From an uncultured Oscillospiraceae bacterium (GTDB lineage: Bacteria > Bacillota > Clostridia > Oscillospirales > Oscillospiraceae): a DNA stretch of 64,000 nucleotides. The translations under genes and the position numbers were made by a program. This document shows, piece after piece, positions 41,936-49,423 of this stretch. The stretch covers positions 1 through 64,000 of the forward strand of contig CAKTVG010000007.1 in NCBI GenBank assembly GCA_934622035.1, given 5' to 3'. The notes under the pieces are model-generated. The model did no database searches and was not told the DNA's origin. It saw only the letters and a list, made by a program, of their open reading frames with translations. Each line of letters begins with the position of its first letter. Within the stretch, counting starts at the first letter, position 1.

Positions 41936-42724
41936 GTGGAGATCCTGTTTTTCGTGGTCAGCTTTCTGGCCAGTATTGTCGGCGCGATTTGCGGCATCGG
42001 CGGCGGCGTCGTCATCAAGCCGGTGCTGGACATGCTGCAAATGGCAGAGGTCAGCACGATCAATTTCCTGTCGGGCTGCACGGTTCTGGCCATGAGCCTT
42101 TACTCCGTGGTCAAGTCCCTGCACGCCGGGGACAGCAAGGTGGAGATGTCCACGGGTACGCCTCTGGCCATCGGCGCAGCCCTGGGCGGCGTCGCGGGCA
42201 AGCAGCTGTTCTCGCTCATCAAGAGCCTGTTTGAAAATCCCGCCATGGTCGGCGGCGTGCAGGCCATCAGCCTGGGCATCATCACGGTCGGCACGCTGCT
42301 GTACACCATCTTCAAAAAGCACATCCGCACGCACCACACCAAAAACAAGCTGGTCTGCGCGGTCATCGGCCTGCTGCTGGGCATCATGTCCAGCTTCCTG
42401 GGCATCGGCGGCGGCCCGATCAATCTGGTCGTGCTGAGCTTTTTCTTCAGCATGGACACCAAGACCGCGGCGGCCAACAGCCTGTATATCATTCTGTTCA
42501 GCCAGGCGGCAAACCTGCTGGCGACGCTCGTCACGGCCTCCGTGCCGGAGTTCCGCGTTCTGGCGCTGATTCTGATGGTCGCGGGAGGCATCGGCGGCGG
42601 CATCGTCGGGCGCATGCTGAACAAGCGGATGAACAACAAGGCGGTTGATAAGCTCTTTATCGGACTGATGGTGCTGATCGTTCTGATCTGCGTGTACAAC
42701 ACGGCGACGGCATTTGCCGGTTGA
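41936..42724 (+). CDS. TauE/SafE family sulfite/anion exporter
   Basis: 262 residues, eight membrane helices, start GTG 41936 behind GAGGTGG. The two repeated motifs typical of the family are present: VGAICGIGGGVVIKPVLDM near the N-terminus and MSSFLGIGGGPINLVVLSFFF in the second half. The family exports sulfite, sulfoacetate or other small organic anions; the substrate here is unknown. Its stop codon overlaps the -35 box of the pyk promoter. Confidence 0.88.
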   Translation: MEILFFVVSFLASIVGAICGIGGGVVIKPVLDMLQMAEVSTINFLSGCTVLAMSLYSVVKSLHAGDSKVEMSTGTPLAIGAALGGVAGKQLFSLIKSLFENPAMVGGVQAISLGIITVGTLLYTIFKKHIRTHHTKNKLVCAVIGLLLGIMSSFLGIGGGPINLVVLSFFFSMDTKTAAANSLYIILFSQAANLLATLVTASVPEFRVLALILMVAGGIGGGIVGRMLNKRMNNKAVDKLFIGLMVLIVLICVYNTATAFAG

Positions 42725-42749
42725 CAACGGCGCGAAAGCGTGCTAAAAT
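42721..42749 (+). promoter_or_regulatory. Promoter of the pyk leader RNA
   Basis: TTGACA, 17-base spacer, TAAAAT: consensus sigma-A strength. Predicted transcription start near 42756, so the leader to the pyk start is about 184 bases. Confidence 0.8.
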
Positions 42750-42755
42750 ACGGGC

Positions 42756-42859
42756 GCAGCAGGAGCGGTGGAGTCTGTCATAGGCGCGCAAGCGTCCTAT
42801 TCCTGTTGACTGCCGAATAGAAATGCAGAGACAGAACCAGCCGGTTCTGTCTCTTTTTT
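42756..42859 (+). ncRNA. Structured leader or small RNA upstream of pyk, ending in a terminator
   Basis: From the predicted start the RNA contains an ATAGGCGC-GCAA-GCGTCCTAT hairpin (42779-42800) and then the 12-pair terminator AGAGACAGAACC-AGCC-GGTTCTGTCTCT with five more Ts (42827-42859). GGAGTCTGT at 42770-42778 is exactly complementary to ACAGACTCC at 42870-42878, and its TCTGTC part can also pair with the terminator arm GACAGA. This suggests alternative structures, i.e. transcription attenuation, or a small RNA of about 104 bases. I do not recognise a known riboswitch class. Confidence 0.5.
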
Positions 42860-42869
42860 CGGAAGAGGA

Positions 42870-42919
42870 ACAGACTCCGTCCGGCTTGCCGCAGCAGGCC
42901 GGATGAAGTCTCTTTATTT
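42870..42919 (+). terminator. Second terminator-like hairpin in the pyk leader
   Basis: GACTCCGTCCGGC and GCCGGATGAAGTC pair around TTGCCGCAGCAG, followed by TCTTTATTTTT. Its left arm is the same sequence that can pair with 42770-42778. Confidence 0.55.
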
Positions 42920-42939
42920 TTGCGGAAGGGGAAGAAATT

Positions 42940-44355
42940 ATGAGAAAAACCAAGATTATTGCCACGATCGGCCCTGCCAGCAGCGATGCGCTGACCTTTA
43001 CCGCCATGTGCCGCGCAGGCCTGAACGTCGCCCGCCTGAACTTCTCTCACGGCACGCACGCAGAGCATAAGCAGAAGCTGGACATGATCAAGCAGGTTCG
43101 CGAGACGCTCGGCCTGCCCATTGCCATCATGCTCGACACCAAGGGACCGGAATACTGCATCCGCACCTTTGAAAAGGGCAAGGTCACGCTGACCGACGGC
43201 GCGGACTTTACCTTCACCACGCGGGACGTTCCCGGCGACGAGCATATCGTCAGCGTCAGCTACAGCGGCCTGCCGGAGAATCTGCACGTCGGCGATACGA
43301 TCCTGGTCAACAACGGCTTGGTCAGCTTCTGCGTGACGGCCATTGAGGGCACGGAGATCCGCTGCCATGTGACGGCGGGCGGCGAGCTGTCCGACCGCAA
43401 GAGCATGAGCTTCCCCGGCAAGGTGCTCGACCATGCCTACCTCAGCGAGCAGGACAAGGAGGATCTGCTCTTCGGCATAGAAAACGGCGTGGATTTTGTC
43501 GCGGCCTCCTTCATTTCGCGCCGGCAGGATGTGCTGGACCTGAAAACCTTCCTGGCAGAGCACGGCGGCGCAGGAATCGACGTTATCGCCAAGATCGAAA
43601 ACCGCAGCGGCGTGGACAACATCGACGAGATCTGCGAGGCCTGCGAGGGCATCATGATCGGTCGCGGCGATCTGGGCGTGGAGGTGCCCTTCACGGAGCT
43701 GCCCGCCATCCAGAAATACCTGATCACCAAGTGCCGCCTGCTCGGCAAGCGCGTCATCACCGCTACGGAGATGCTCGAGTCCATGGTGCACAATCCCCGC
43801 CCCACGCGTGCGGAAATTTCCGATGTCGCCAATGCCGTCTATGACGGCACGAGCGCCATCATGCTCTCCGCCGAGTCCGCCGCGGGCAAATATCCCGTCC
43901 GCGCCGTGGAGACCATGGCCTCCATTGCTGAGGAGACGGAGCAGCACATCAGCTACGAAAAGCGCTTCAAGAATACGGATTTCCGGATGAAAAACATCCC
44001 CGACGCCGTTTCCCACGCGACGTGCTGCATGGCGATCGACATTCACGCGAAGGCGATTGTCGTCAGCTCCCTTTCCGGCACGACGGTGCGCATGGTTTCG
44101 CGCTTCCGCGCACCGACGGATATCATCGGTATGGCCACCAGCAAGGCCGTGTGGTATAAGCTGGCGCTGTCCTGGGGCGTGCTGCCCGTGCTGAGTGAAC
44201 AGTTCAATTCCACGGACGTGCTGTTCTACCATGCGCTGCGCACCGCCAAGGAGCTGCTGCATTTGCAGCCGGGCGACAATGTCGTCATGACCGGCGGCAT
44301 TACCAACAGCACCTCCGGCAACACCAATACCATCAAGGTCGAAACCGTGCGCTGA
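42940..44355 (+). CDS. pyk: Pyruvate kinase
   Basis: 471 residues. It converts phosphoenolpyruvate and ADP to pyruvate and ATP. Start MRKTKIIATIGPASSDALTF; ARLNFSHGTHAEH; IMLDTKGPEYCIRTF (the usual Gly-Pro-Glu-Ile-Arg is altered to GPEYCIR); catalytic IAKIENRSGVDNIDEI and MIGRGDLGVEVPF; and ATEMLESMVHNPRPTRAEISDVANAV. The regulatory C-terminal domain is present, but the extra PEP-mobilising domain found in many Bacilli enzymes is absent. Behind a leader with two terminator-like hairpins; start codon after GGAAGGGGAAG. Confidence 0.95.
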   Translation: MRKTKIIATIGPASSDALTFTAMCRAGLNVARLNFSHGTHAEHKQKLDMIKQVRETLGLPIAIMLDTKGPEYCIRTFEKGKVTLTDGADFTFTTRDVPGDEHIVSVSYSGLPENLHVGDTILVNNGLVSFCVTAIEGTEIRCHVTAGGELSDRKSMSFPGKVLDHAYLSEQDKEDLLFGIENGVDFVAASFISRRQDVLDLKTFLAEHGGAGIDVIAKIENRSGVDNIDEICEACEGIMIGRGDLGVEVPFTELPAIQKYLITKCRLLGKRVITATEMLESMVHNPRPTRAEISDVANAVYDGTSAIMLSAESAAGKYPVRAVETMASIAEETEQHISYEKRFKNTDFRMKNIPDAVSHATCCMAIDIHAKAIVVSSLSGTTVRMVSRFRAPTDIIGMATSKAVWYKLALSWGVLPVLSEQFNSTDVLFYHALRTAKELLHLQPGDNVVMTGGITNSTSGNTNTIKVETVR

Positions 44356-44366
44356 GCCGGTGATTA

Positions 44367-44471
44367 CGTAAGGGGCAGAGCCCCGCCCCTGCGCAGTGCA
44401 GACGCTATTTTGAAGGCACATGCAAAATTTGCAGGCGCCAACTTGCGGCCACGGCACGCCGTGGCCCTACG
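44367..44471. repeat. Family A repeat (copy A8)
   Basis: CGTAAGGGGCAGAGCCCCGC first hairpin, a variant core GCAGTGCAGACGCTATTTTG, then AAAATTTGCAGGCGCCAAC and GGCCACGGCACGCCGTGGCC ending in CCTACGG. The core variant is shared with A11, so the two form a subgroup. Confidence 0.7.
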
Positions 44472-44494
44472 GCGGGTTCTGAATTACGGCATAT

Positions 44495-44562
44495 CCGTAG
44501 GGTCACGGCGTGTCGTGACCGGTGCAGGCAGTTATAGATTTGCAGGTTCCTTCCCACGGGCG
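44495..44562. repeat. Family A repeat (copy A9)
   Basis: CGTAGGGTCACGGCGTGTCG with TGACC as first hairpin and core GGTGCAGGCAGTTATAGATT followed by TGCAGGTTCC. Second hairpin lost. Confidence 0.65.
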
Positions 44563-44594
44563 TACTGTAAACCAGAACCCTCAAAATATGCAGG

Positions 44595-44620
44595 CAGCGG
44601 CTTCCGAAAGGAAGCCGCTG
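44595..44620 (-). terminator. Terminator of the ribokinase operon
   Basis: CAGCGGCTTCC and GGAAGCCGCTG form 11 pairs closed by a GAAA loop. Weak T-rich stretch (ATATTTT) follows on the minus strand. Confidence 0.65.
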
Positions 44621-44650
44621 TTGACAAATATGGGAGAAATCGCGTAAAAT
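44621..44650 (+). promoter_or_regulatory. Antisense promoter pointing into the FucU/RbsD gene
   Basis: TTGACA, 18-base spacer, TAAAAT followed by ACGGGA, on the plus strand, directly next to the terminator and aimed at the 3' end of the minus-strand gene ending at 44660. Strong boxes with no plus-strand gene behind them until 46797. Confidence 0.4.
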
Positions 44651-44659
44651 ACGGGAGAA

Positions 44660-45094
44660 TCAGTCTTTGACCACGACGCCCTTTTTGAGGATGATGTTCG
44701 CATAGAGGGCGCTTTCGCCGGTGGCGACGACGGCGTATGCCGCGCGTGCGGCGTCATAGAACGCAAAGCGCTCCAGCTTGGCGATGCTCCAGCCCTCGCC
44801 CTCGTGCTTTTCGATGGTCCTGAAGTATTCCGGCCAGATTTCCGGCTCGCCTGCGGTGGGGTCCTCCACCTGCATCAGCGCGACGGTGTCGGAGACGGTC
44901 TTGTCCAACGGGAAGAGCGCCAGCATGGCGTCGAGCAGCTCGTTGACGCCGTGCCCGTCGCAGCGCACAAGGCGCTTTGCGCAGGAGGCGGCGGGGAAAT
45001 TGCCGTCGCCGATGACCAGCGTGTCGCCGTGGCCCATTTCCATCATGATTTTCAGAAGCTCCGGCGGCAGAAGCGGAGAAATTCCTTTCAGCAT
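44660..45094 (-). CDS. RbsD/FucU family sugar mutarotase
   Basis: 144 residues, closer to FucU (L-fucose mutarotase) in length than to RbsD. Start MLKGISPLLPPELLKIMMEMGHGDTLVIGDGNFPA contains the conserved His (MGHGD) and Asp (GDGNFP). The C-terminal FYDAARAAYAVVATGESALYANIILKKGVV is characteristic. It speeds conversion between pyranose and furanose or between anomers. Third gene of the ribokinase-SIS-mutarotase operon. Which sugar is handled is unclear. Confidence 0.9.
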   Translation of the reverse strand: MLKGISPLLPPELLKIMMEMGHGDTLVIGDGNFPAASCAKRLVRCDGHGVNELLDAMLALFPLDKTVSDTVALMQVEDPTAGEPEIWPEYFRTIEKHEGEGWSIAKLERFAFYDAARAAYAVVATGESALYANIILKKGVVVKD

Positions 45095-45106
45095 TTGTCT
45101 GCCTCC

Positions 45107-45703
45107 TTATTTTTCGTTTTCACGCAGCTTGCCGAGCGAGCCGCCCGGATGGCGCTTGACATATTCCTGCGGAGTGATGGTGCAGCGGTCCTGCAAGATG
45201 ACCGACAGCACCTGAAGCACGAAGGCCTCCGAGAGGATGGAGGTGCGCGGCGCGCGGTTGAGCGGGCCGCCCTCGTTGTCCACGTGGGCGCAGAGGTGCA
45301 GGTCGGCGAACGTCGCCAGCCAGGAATTCGGGTTGCCGGTCACGCCGATGATCTTGCAGCCGTTGTTGCGGATGGCGGCGGCGGTGGCCTTCATCTCGGC
45401 GGTCTCGCCGCTGTTGGAGATGCAGATGACGATGTCCCCCTCGACCAGCTGGCCGCAGGAGCCGTGCACGGCCTCGGTGCCGTGCAGGAAATAGGCCGGC
45501 GTGCCTGTGGAGGAGAAGAGCGAGGCGAGATAGCCCGCAATGTGGCCCGGCTTGCCGATGCCGGTGACGTGCAGGCGGTTGCCCTGCGCCTTGGCCCGGC
45601 AGATCATGTCGGCGGCACGGTTGAGCGCGTCGAGGTCGAGCGCCTTCAGCGCGGCGTCAAATTCCGCCTGCGCGGTGGTCAGAAATGTCTGTACGGCATC
45701 CAT
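45107..45703 (-). CDS. SIS-domain sugar-phosphate isomerase
   Basis: 198 residues with one SIS domain: NRLHVTGIGKPGHIAGYLASLFSSTGTPAYFLHGTEAVHGSCGQLVEGDIVICISNSGETAEM. Resembles the SIS part of KdsD-type arabinose-5-phosphate isomerases and 6-phospho-3-hexuloisomerases; no CBS domains are present. Between ribokinase and mutarotase it probably isomerises the phosphorylated sugar. Six bases after ribokinase. Confidence 0.85.
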   Translation of the reverse strand: MDAVQTFLTTAQAEFDAALKALDLDALNRAADMICRAKAQGNRLHVTGIGKPGHIAGYLASLFSSTGTPAYFLHGTEAVHGSCGQLVEGDIVICISNSGETAEMKATAAAIRNNGCKIIGVTGNPNSWLATFADLHLCAHVDNEGGPLNRAPRTSILSEAFVLQVLSVILQDRCTITPQEYVKRHPGGSLGKLRENEK

Positions 45704-45708
45704 TGTGC

Positions 45709-46680
45709 TTACCCCCTTCTCAGCTCGTCAAAAACGGAGATATCCTTGCCGCAGGATTTCATAAAGTCCAGCACCTCTTCGATGCGCGGCAGACTGGGCT
45801 GTGCGCCGGGGCGGCAGACGGTGATGGCGGCGGTGTGGGCGGCGAACTCCAGTGCGCTGCGGTTGTCCGCGCCGCTGCAAACGGCCGTGCAGTATGCGCC
45901 GACGAAGCTGTCGCCCGCGGCGGTCGGATCGACGGCAGTGCCGTAGTGCGCGCAGGGGACCGTCAGGAAGCCGGAGGTGTTGCCGAAGGCCGCGCCCTTG
46001 TCGCCCATGGTGATGATGACGTTCTTCACGCCCTTTTCCAGCAGTGCGGCGATGGCGGCGGAGGCGCTCTCCTCATCCGTGACGCGGATGCCAGTCAGGT
46101 CGTAGGCCTCGTGCTCATTGGGAGAGATGTAGGTGATGTGGCGCAGCAGCTCGTCGCTCAGCGGCGCGGAGGGCGCGGAGTTCAGCATGACCGGCACGCC
46201 CTTTTCATAGGCGGCGGCAGCGACCAGCTCGTTGATCTCCATCGGGATTTCCAGCTGCAAAATGACCATGCGGTAATCGCCGAGCCTGTCCAGCACGGGG
46301 GCCAGATCCTCCGGATGGATGTCCATGTTGGCGCCGGGGATGACGAGAATGCGGTTTGCGCTGCCCTCGGCGGACTGTTCGATCTGAATGCTGCCGACGG
46401 CGGAGGGGCGGGTTTCGGACTCCCGGATCATGGAGACGTCCGCGCCTGCGCCCGCGAGGGAGGAGACGAGCTTCTTGCCGAAATCGTCCTTGCCGACCTT
46501 GCCGGCCATGGAGACGGCCGCGCCGAGCAGCGCGGCCTGCATGGCCTGGTTTGCGCCCTTGCCGCCGGGCGCCATGGAGAAGTCGAGGCCGAGCTTCGTC
46601 TCGCCCTTCTGCGGGAAGCTGCTGCAGGTGCAGACAAGGTCGAGTACAAGGCTGCCGACGACCAGAATTTTCGGTTTCAT
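45709..46680 (-). CDS. Ribokinase-type PfkB sugar kinase
   Basis: 323 residues; the start chosen is ATG 46680, as the TTG three bases earlier overlaps poor signals. PfkB signature 1 MAPGGKGANQAMQAALLGA (about residue 37) and signature 2 DPTAAGDSFVGAYCTAV near residue 255 are intact, as are the anion-hole Gly-Ala-Gly-Asp residues and the catalytic Asp. By similarity it phosphorylates ribose or a related pentose/hexose. First gene of an operon divergent from an AraC regulator. Confidence 0.9.
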   Translation of the reverse strand: MKPKILVVGSLVLDLVCTCSSFPQKGETKLGLDFSMAPGGKGANQAMQAALLGAAVSMAGKVGKDDFGKKLVSSLAGAGADVSMIRESETRPSAVGSIQIEQSAEGSANRILVIPGANMDIHPEDLAPVLDRLGDYRMVILQLEIPMEINELVAAAAYEKGVPVMLNSAPSAPLSDELLRHITYISPNEHEAYDLTGIRVTDEESASAAIAALLEKGVKNVIITMGDKGAAFGNTSGFLTVPCAHYGTAVDPTAAGDSFVGAYCTAVCSGADNRSALEFAAHTAAITVCRPGAQPSLPRIEEVLDFMKSCGKDISVFDELRRG

Positions 46681-46712
46681 CAAACATAAATCCTTTCTGT
46701 TTGTTTTTCTTC

Positions 46713-46775
46713 ATTATACCGCAGGAAAGGCCAAAGAAACTTTGCAATAATTTCTGATAACTATGCAATTATTGC
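46713..46775. promoter_or_regulatory. Divergent control region with AraC-type operator
   Basis: GCAATAATT (46744-46752) and AATTATTGC (46767-46775) are a perfect inverted pair with a 14-base spacer. The minus-strand -10 box TATAAT (46713-46718) lies 17 bases from a poor -35 next to the left half site, as expected for an activator. A likely binding site for the AraC protein encoded to the right. Confidence 0.55.
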
Positions 46776-46796
46776 TTTTTACCGGGAGGGAAAAAC

Positions 46797-47708
46797 ATGA
46801 ACGGCGTGCAGGAGCTTCGCCGCTACGAGGACGATTTTCGCGTCTGGTACGGCTGCTATCGGAATATGCATTTTTTGCCCCATTGGCACCGAGAGCTGGA
46901 GCTTCTGCGCGTGGCGGAGGGCAGTGTTGCGGTGACGGTGGAGGGAAAGACGCTTTCTCTGAGCGAGGGCGATCTGCTGCTGTGCGGCAGCGAGTGCGTC
47001 CACCGAGCCGAGGGCGGCGGGGAGAACCGGCTGGAGTTTCTGCTCTTTGACCCGGCCTTCGTGCGCTGCGTCATCGGGACGTACCAGTCCGGCCTGCTCC
47101 TGAGCGCCGGGGCGCTGGAGGCTGCCGGCTTGCAGCGGCAGTGCGTGCAGACGTTTGCCCGGATTCAAGAGGAGCTGGCGCAGCGGCGGCCCTATTATCA
47201 AAGCATCGTCGCGGGCCTGCTTCAGCAGCTTTGGGCGGCGCTCTGCCGTGCATTTCCGGACATTCTTGCCTCCAAGCAGCGCGATTCGCGCACGGAAAAG
47301 CTCATGGAGAAGCTGACGGAGTATCTTGCGGCGAATTTCCGTGAAAGAATCACGCTGGGGGATGCGGCAAAGCAGGTCTATCTCAGCAAGTACCGCCTGT
47401 CGCATCTGTTTGTGCAGCACACGGGGTTTCACCTTGTGGAATATGTGAATTACCTTCGCGTAGAGGCGGCGGTGGACGCGCTGCGGCGCACGGACCGGCC
47501 GATCACGCAGGTCGCCTATGAAAACGGCTTCCGGGATATCAGCACCTTCAACCGCGTATTCCGCAGATACACGGGTCATGCGCCGGGGGACTATCGAAGG
47601 GATGTCCCGCCGCTGCTCGGCGCAGTGTGCACGCCGCTGAACAAGGGCGAAACGCTGGTCGTGACGCAGGATTCGCCGGTTGTGCAGACAGCGCCGCAGA
47701 CGCGATGA
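46797..47708 (+). CDS. AraC-family transcriptional regulator
   Basis: 303 residues. N-terminal cupin domain (NMHFLPHWHRELELLRVAEGSVAVTVEGKTLSLSEGDLLLCGS), which would bind a sugar; C-terminal double helix-turn-helix: RITLGDAAKQVYLSKYRLSHLFVQHTGFHLVEYVNYLRVEAAVDAL and ITQVAYENGFRDISTFNRVFRRYTGHAPGDYRR. It most likely activates the divergent ribokinase operon. Start ATG 46797, behind GGGAGGGAAA. Confidence 0.92.
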   Translation: MNGVQELRRYEDDFRVWYGCYRNMHFLPHWHRELELLRVAEGSVAVTVEGKTLSLSEGDLLLCGSECVHRAEGGGENRLEFLLFDPAFVRCVIGTYQSGLLLSAGALEAAGLQRQCVQTFARIQEELAQRRPYYQSIVAGLLQQLWAALCRAFPDILASKQRDSRTEKLMEKLTEYLAANFRERITLGDAAKQVYLSKYRLSHLFVQHTGFHLVEYVNYLRVEAAVDALRRTDRPITQVAYENGFRDISTFNRVFRRYTGHAPGDYRRDVPPLLGAVCTPLNKGETLVVTQDSPVVQTAPQTR

Positions 47709-47732
47709 AAGCGGCATGCTGTGAAACAGATT

Positions 47733-47764
47733 CGGGCGCGGCTCTGCCGCGCCCGTTATTTTTT
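47733..47764 (+). terminator. Terminator of the AraC gene, built from a family A hairpin
   Basis: CGGGCGCGGC-TCT-GCCGCGCCCG followed by TTATTTTTTC. The stem is the same as the first hairpin of several A repeats, so a repeat arm appears to serve as terminator. Confidence 0.75.
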
Positions 47765-47785
47765 CGCTGCACCCGCAAAAATGTC

Positions 47786-47872
47786 CGTAGGAGCGGGGCT
47801 CTGCCGCGCCCGTGTGTAGGAATTTGTAAACCTGCAACTGCCTGCACCGGTCACGGCGTGCCGTGACCCTAC
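47786..47872. repeat. Family A repeat (copy A10)
   Basis: CGTAGGAGCGGGGCTCTGCC, core GTGTAGGAATTTGTAAACCT then GCAACTGCCTGCACC (inverse orientation to most copies) and the hairpin GGTCACGGCGTGCCGTGACC ending in CCTACAG. Confidence 0.75.
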
Positions 47873-47880
47873 AGAATCGC

Positions 47881-49089
47881 TCATTCACAGATTCCGGCGC
47901 GGAGCTTTAAGGTCAGGATGCGCAGGACGCTTTCGTCGATGCGCGCCTGCGTCAGGCTGCCGTCCGCCGCGGCGTCCAGCACGCCCTGCACGGCCTGCTC
48001 CAAATTTTCCGGCATGAGGACGATGTCGCACCCGGCCTGAAGTGCCAGCACCGCCGCCTCAGCGGGGGTGTAATATTCCGTAATCGCGCCCATTTCGTGG
48101 GAGTCCGTAATGACCACGCCCGCGAAGCCCAGCTCGCCGCGCAGCAGGTCCGTCACAACAACGGGCGAGAGGTCGCAGGGGACGTCGCTGCCCGTGACGT
48201 TCGGCGCGGACATGTGGGAAATCATCACCAGCCCCGCGCCCGCCGCGATTCCCGCGCGGAAGGGGACAAGCTCCGTCCCGCGCAGCTCGTCCGCCGTGCG
48301 CTGCGTCACGGATGCGCCCTTGTGGGAGTCGGCCTCCGTACTGCCGTGGCCGGGGAAATGCTTCAGGCAGGAGAGCACGCCGCCGGATTGCAGGCCGTCC
48401 ACCATCGCCGCGACCATCTCGGCCGCGACGGCCGGGTCGCTGCTGAAGGAGCGGTTGCCGATCTCGCGGTTGTTGGGATTTGTGACCACGTCTGCCACGG
48501 GTGCAAAGTCGAGATTGAAGCCGAAGGCAGAGATGTCCGCGGCAATCGTCGCGCCGGCGTCCCGCACGGCACCGGCATCGCCCGCCGCGCCGTACTGCGC
48601 CATGGGCGCGAAGGCCGTGGTACCGAGCTTATCGCTCACCCGCGCGACCAGGCCGCCCTCCTCGTCCACGCCGATGAAAAGCGGAATGCGGCTGAAGCGC
48701 TGCGCGCCTGCAATCAGCTGCGCGGTCTGCTCGCGCGATTCCAGATTGTCCGCAAAGCAGATGATGCCGCCGACGGGCAGACGCTCCAGCGCCTCGCGCA
48801 GGGCGTCGTTTGCCTCCGTGACGGCCTCGCCGTTCGTCAGCGATTGCGGCGTGACGATAAAGAGCTGGCAGACGCGCTCCTGCGCGGTCATGCCGTCCAG
48901 AAGCGCCTGTGCGCGCTGCCGCAGCAGCGTCTCGGCATCCGGCTCCGTCGGTGCGTCCGTCACGGTGGGCGCCTGCGTGTCCGTTGCGATCACCGGCTGC
49001 GTTGGCGCAGCGCTGGGCAGCGGCTCCTCCACGCCGCAGGCTGTCAAAAGAAAAAGAAGTCCAAGAACAAGGACAGTCCATCGTCTCAT
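47881..49089 (-). CDS. Glycoside hydrolase family 3 lipoprotein (NagZ-type)
   Basis: 402 residues. Lipoprotein signal MRRWTVLVLGLLFLLTACG, Pro/Thr/Ala-rich linker, then a GH3 domain. NagZ signatures: CLKHFPGHGSTEADSHKG, with the His-Asp catalytic dyad loop, LFIGVDEEGGLVARVSDKLG, and GVVITDSHEMGAITEYY carrying the nucleophile Asp. It would remove N-acetylglucosamine from muropeptides or glycans on the outer face of the membrane. Transcribed alone. Confidence 0.92.
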   Translation of the reverse strand: MRRWTVLVLGLLFLLTACGVEEPLPSAAPTQPVIATDTQAPTVTDAPTEPDAETLLRQRAQALLDGMTAQERVCQLFIVTPQSLTNGEAVTEANDALREALERLPVGGIICFADNLESREQTAQLIAGAQRFSRIPLFIGVDEEGGLVARVSDKLGTTAFAPMAQYGAAGDAGAVRDAGATIAADISAFGFNLDFAPVADVVTNPNNREIGNRSFSSDPAVAAEMVAAMVDGLQSGGVLSCLKHFPGHGSTEADSHKGASVTQRTADELRGTELVPFRAGIAAGAGLVMISHMSAPNVTGSDVPCDLSPVVVTDLLRGELGFAGVVITDSHEMGAITEYYTPAEAAVLALQAGCDIVLMPENLEQAVQGVLDAAADGSLTQARIDESVLRILTLKLRAGICE

Positions 49090-49112
49090 GGCGAATTCCT
49101 CCTTATTCTACG

Positions 49113-49141
49113 ATTATAGCCGCTGCCGCGCGGAAATACAA
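49113..49141 (-). promoter_or_regulatory. Promoter of the NagZ-like gene
   Basis: On the minus strand TTGTAT, 17-base spacer, TATAAT, 24 bases before the start codon. Confidence 0.65.
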
Positions 49142-49158
49142 GACCTCCGCGGCAGGAG

Positions 49159-49187
49159 TTGACAATCATCAAATTTCTGGATATACT
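49159..49187 (+). promoter_or_regulatory. Promoter of the topoisomerase operon
   Basis: TTGACA, 17-base spacer, TATACT. The transcript would run through the B2 element before reaching the start at 49424, a leader of about 230 bases. Confidence 0.65.
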
Positions 49188-49202
49188 TATATTAATATAT
49201 CG

Positions 49203-49361
49203 AAAACTCTGAAGAAATCCTCTGCGGCGGACGCCGGATCTTTTCCGCCAACTCGTCGGCTTGAAAAACCTGAAAGGCATCCAGTATTCCTGCGTTTTCC
49301 AAGCCTTGATTTGACGAAAAATCTCTCGCCGTCCGTTCTTGCTGATTTCATCAGAGCTTTC
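49203..49361 (+). mobile_element. Family B MITE-like element, copy B2 (uninterrupted)
   Basis: About 160 bases with imperfect terminal inverted repeats AACTCTGAAGAAATC and the complement of AGCTCTGATGAAATC. It shares TTTTCCGCCAACTCGTCGG, CATCCAGTATTCCTGCGTTT and the GATTTGACGAAAAATC block with B1 in the opposite orientation. It lies in the leader of the topoisomerase operon. The gap 49090-49423 contains only this and the two promoters. Confidence 0.65.
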
Positions 49362-49423
49362 TTATGGTCTTGTAAAAATTAGATATCTGTGCGCAGGGCG
49401 CACAGATCGTCGTGAGGGATACT

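Noticed and set aside
40124..42727. An 867-codon minus-strand frame across the parvulin and TauE genes
   Set aside because: Antisense shadow of two clearly recognised plus-strand genes.
42756..42859. pyk leader as SRP RNA, 6S RNA or a known riboswitch
   Set aside because: I could not find the SRP core, the 6S bulge architecture or a familiar riboswitch signature; kept as unclassified structured RNA.
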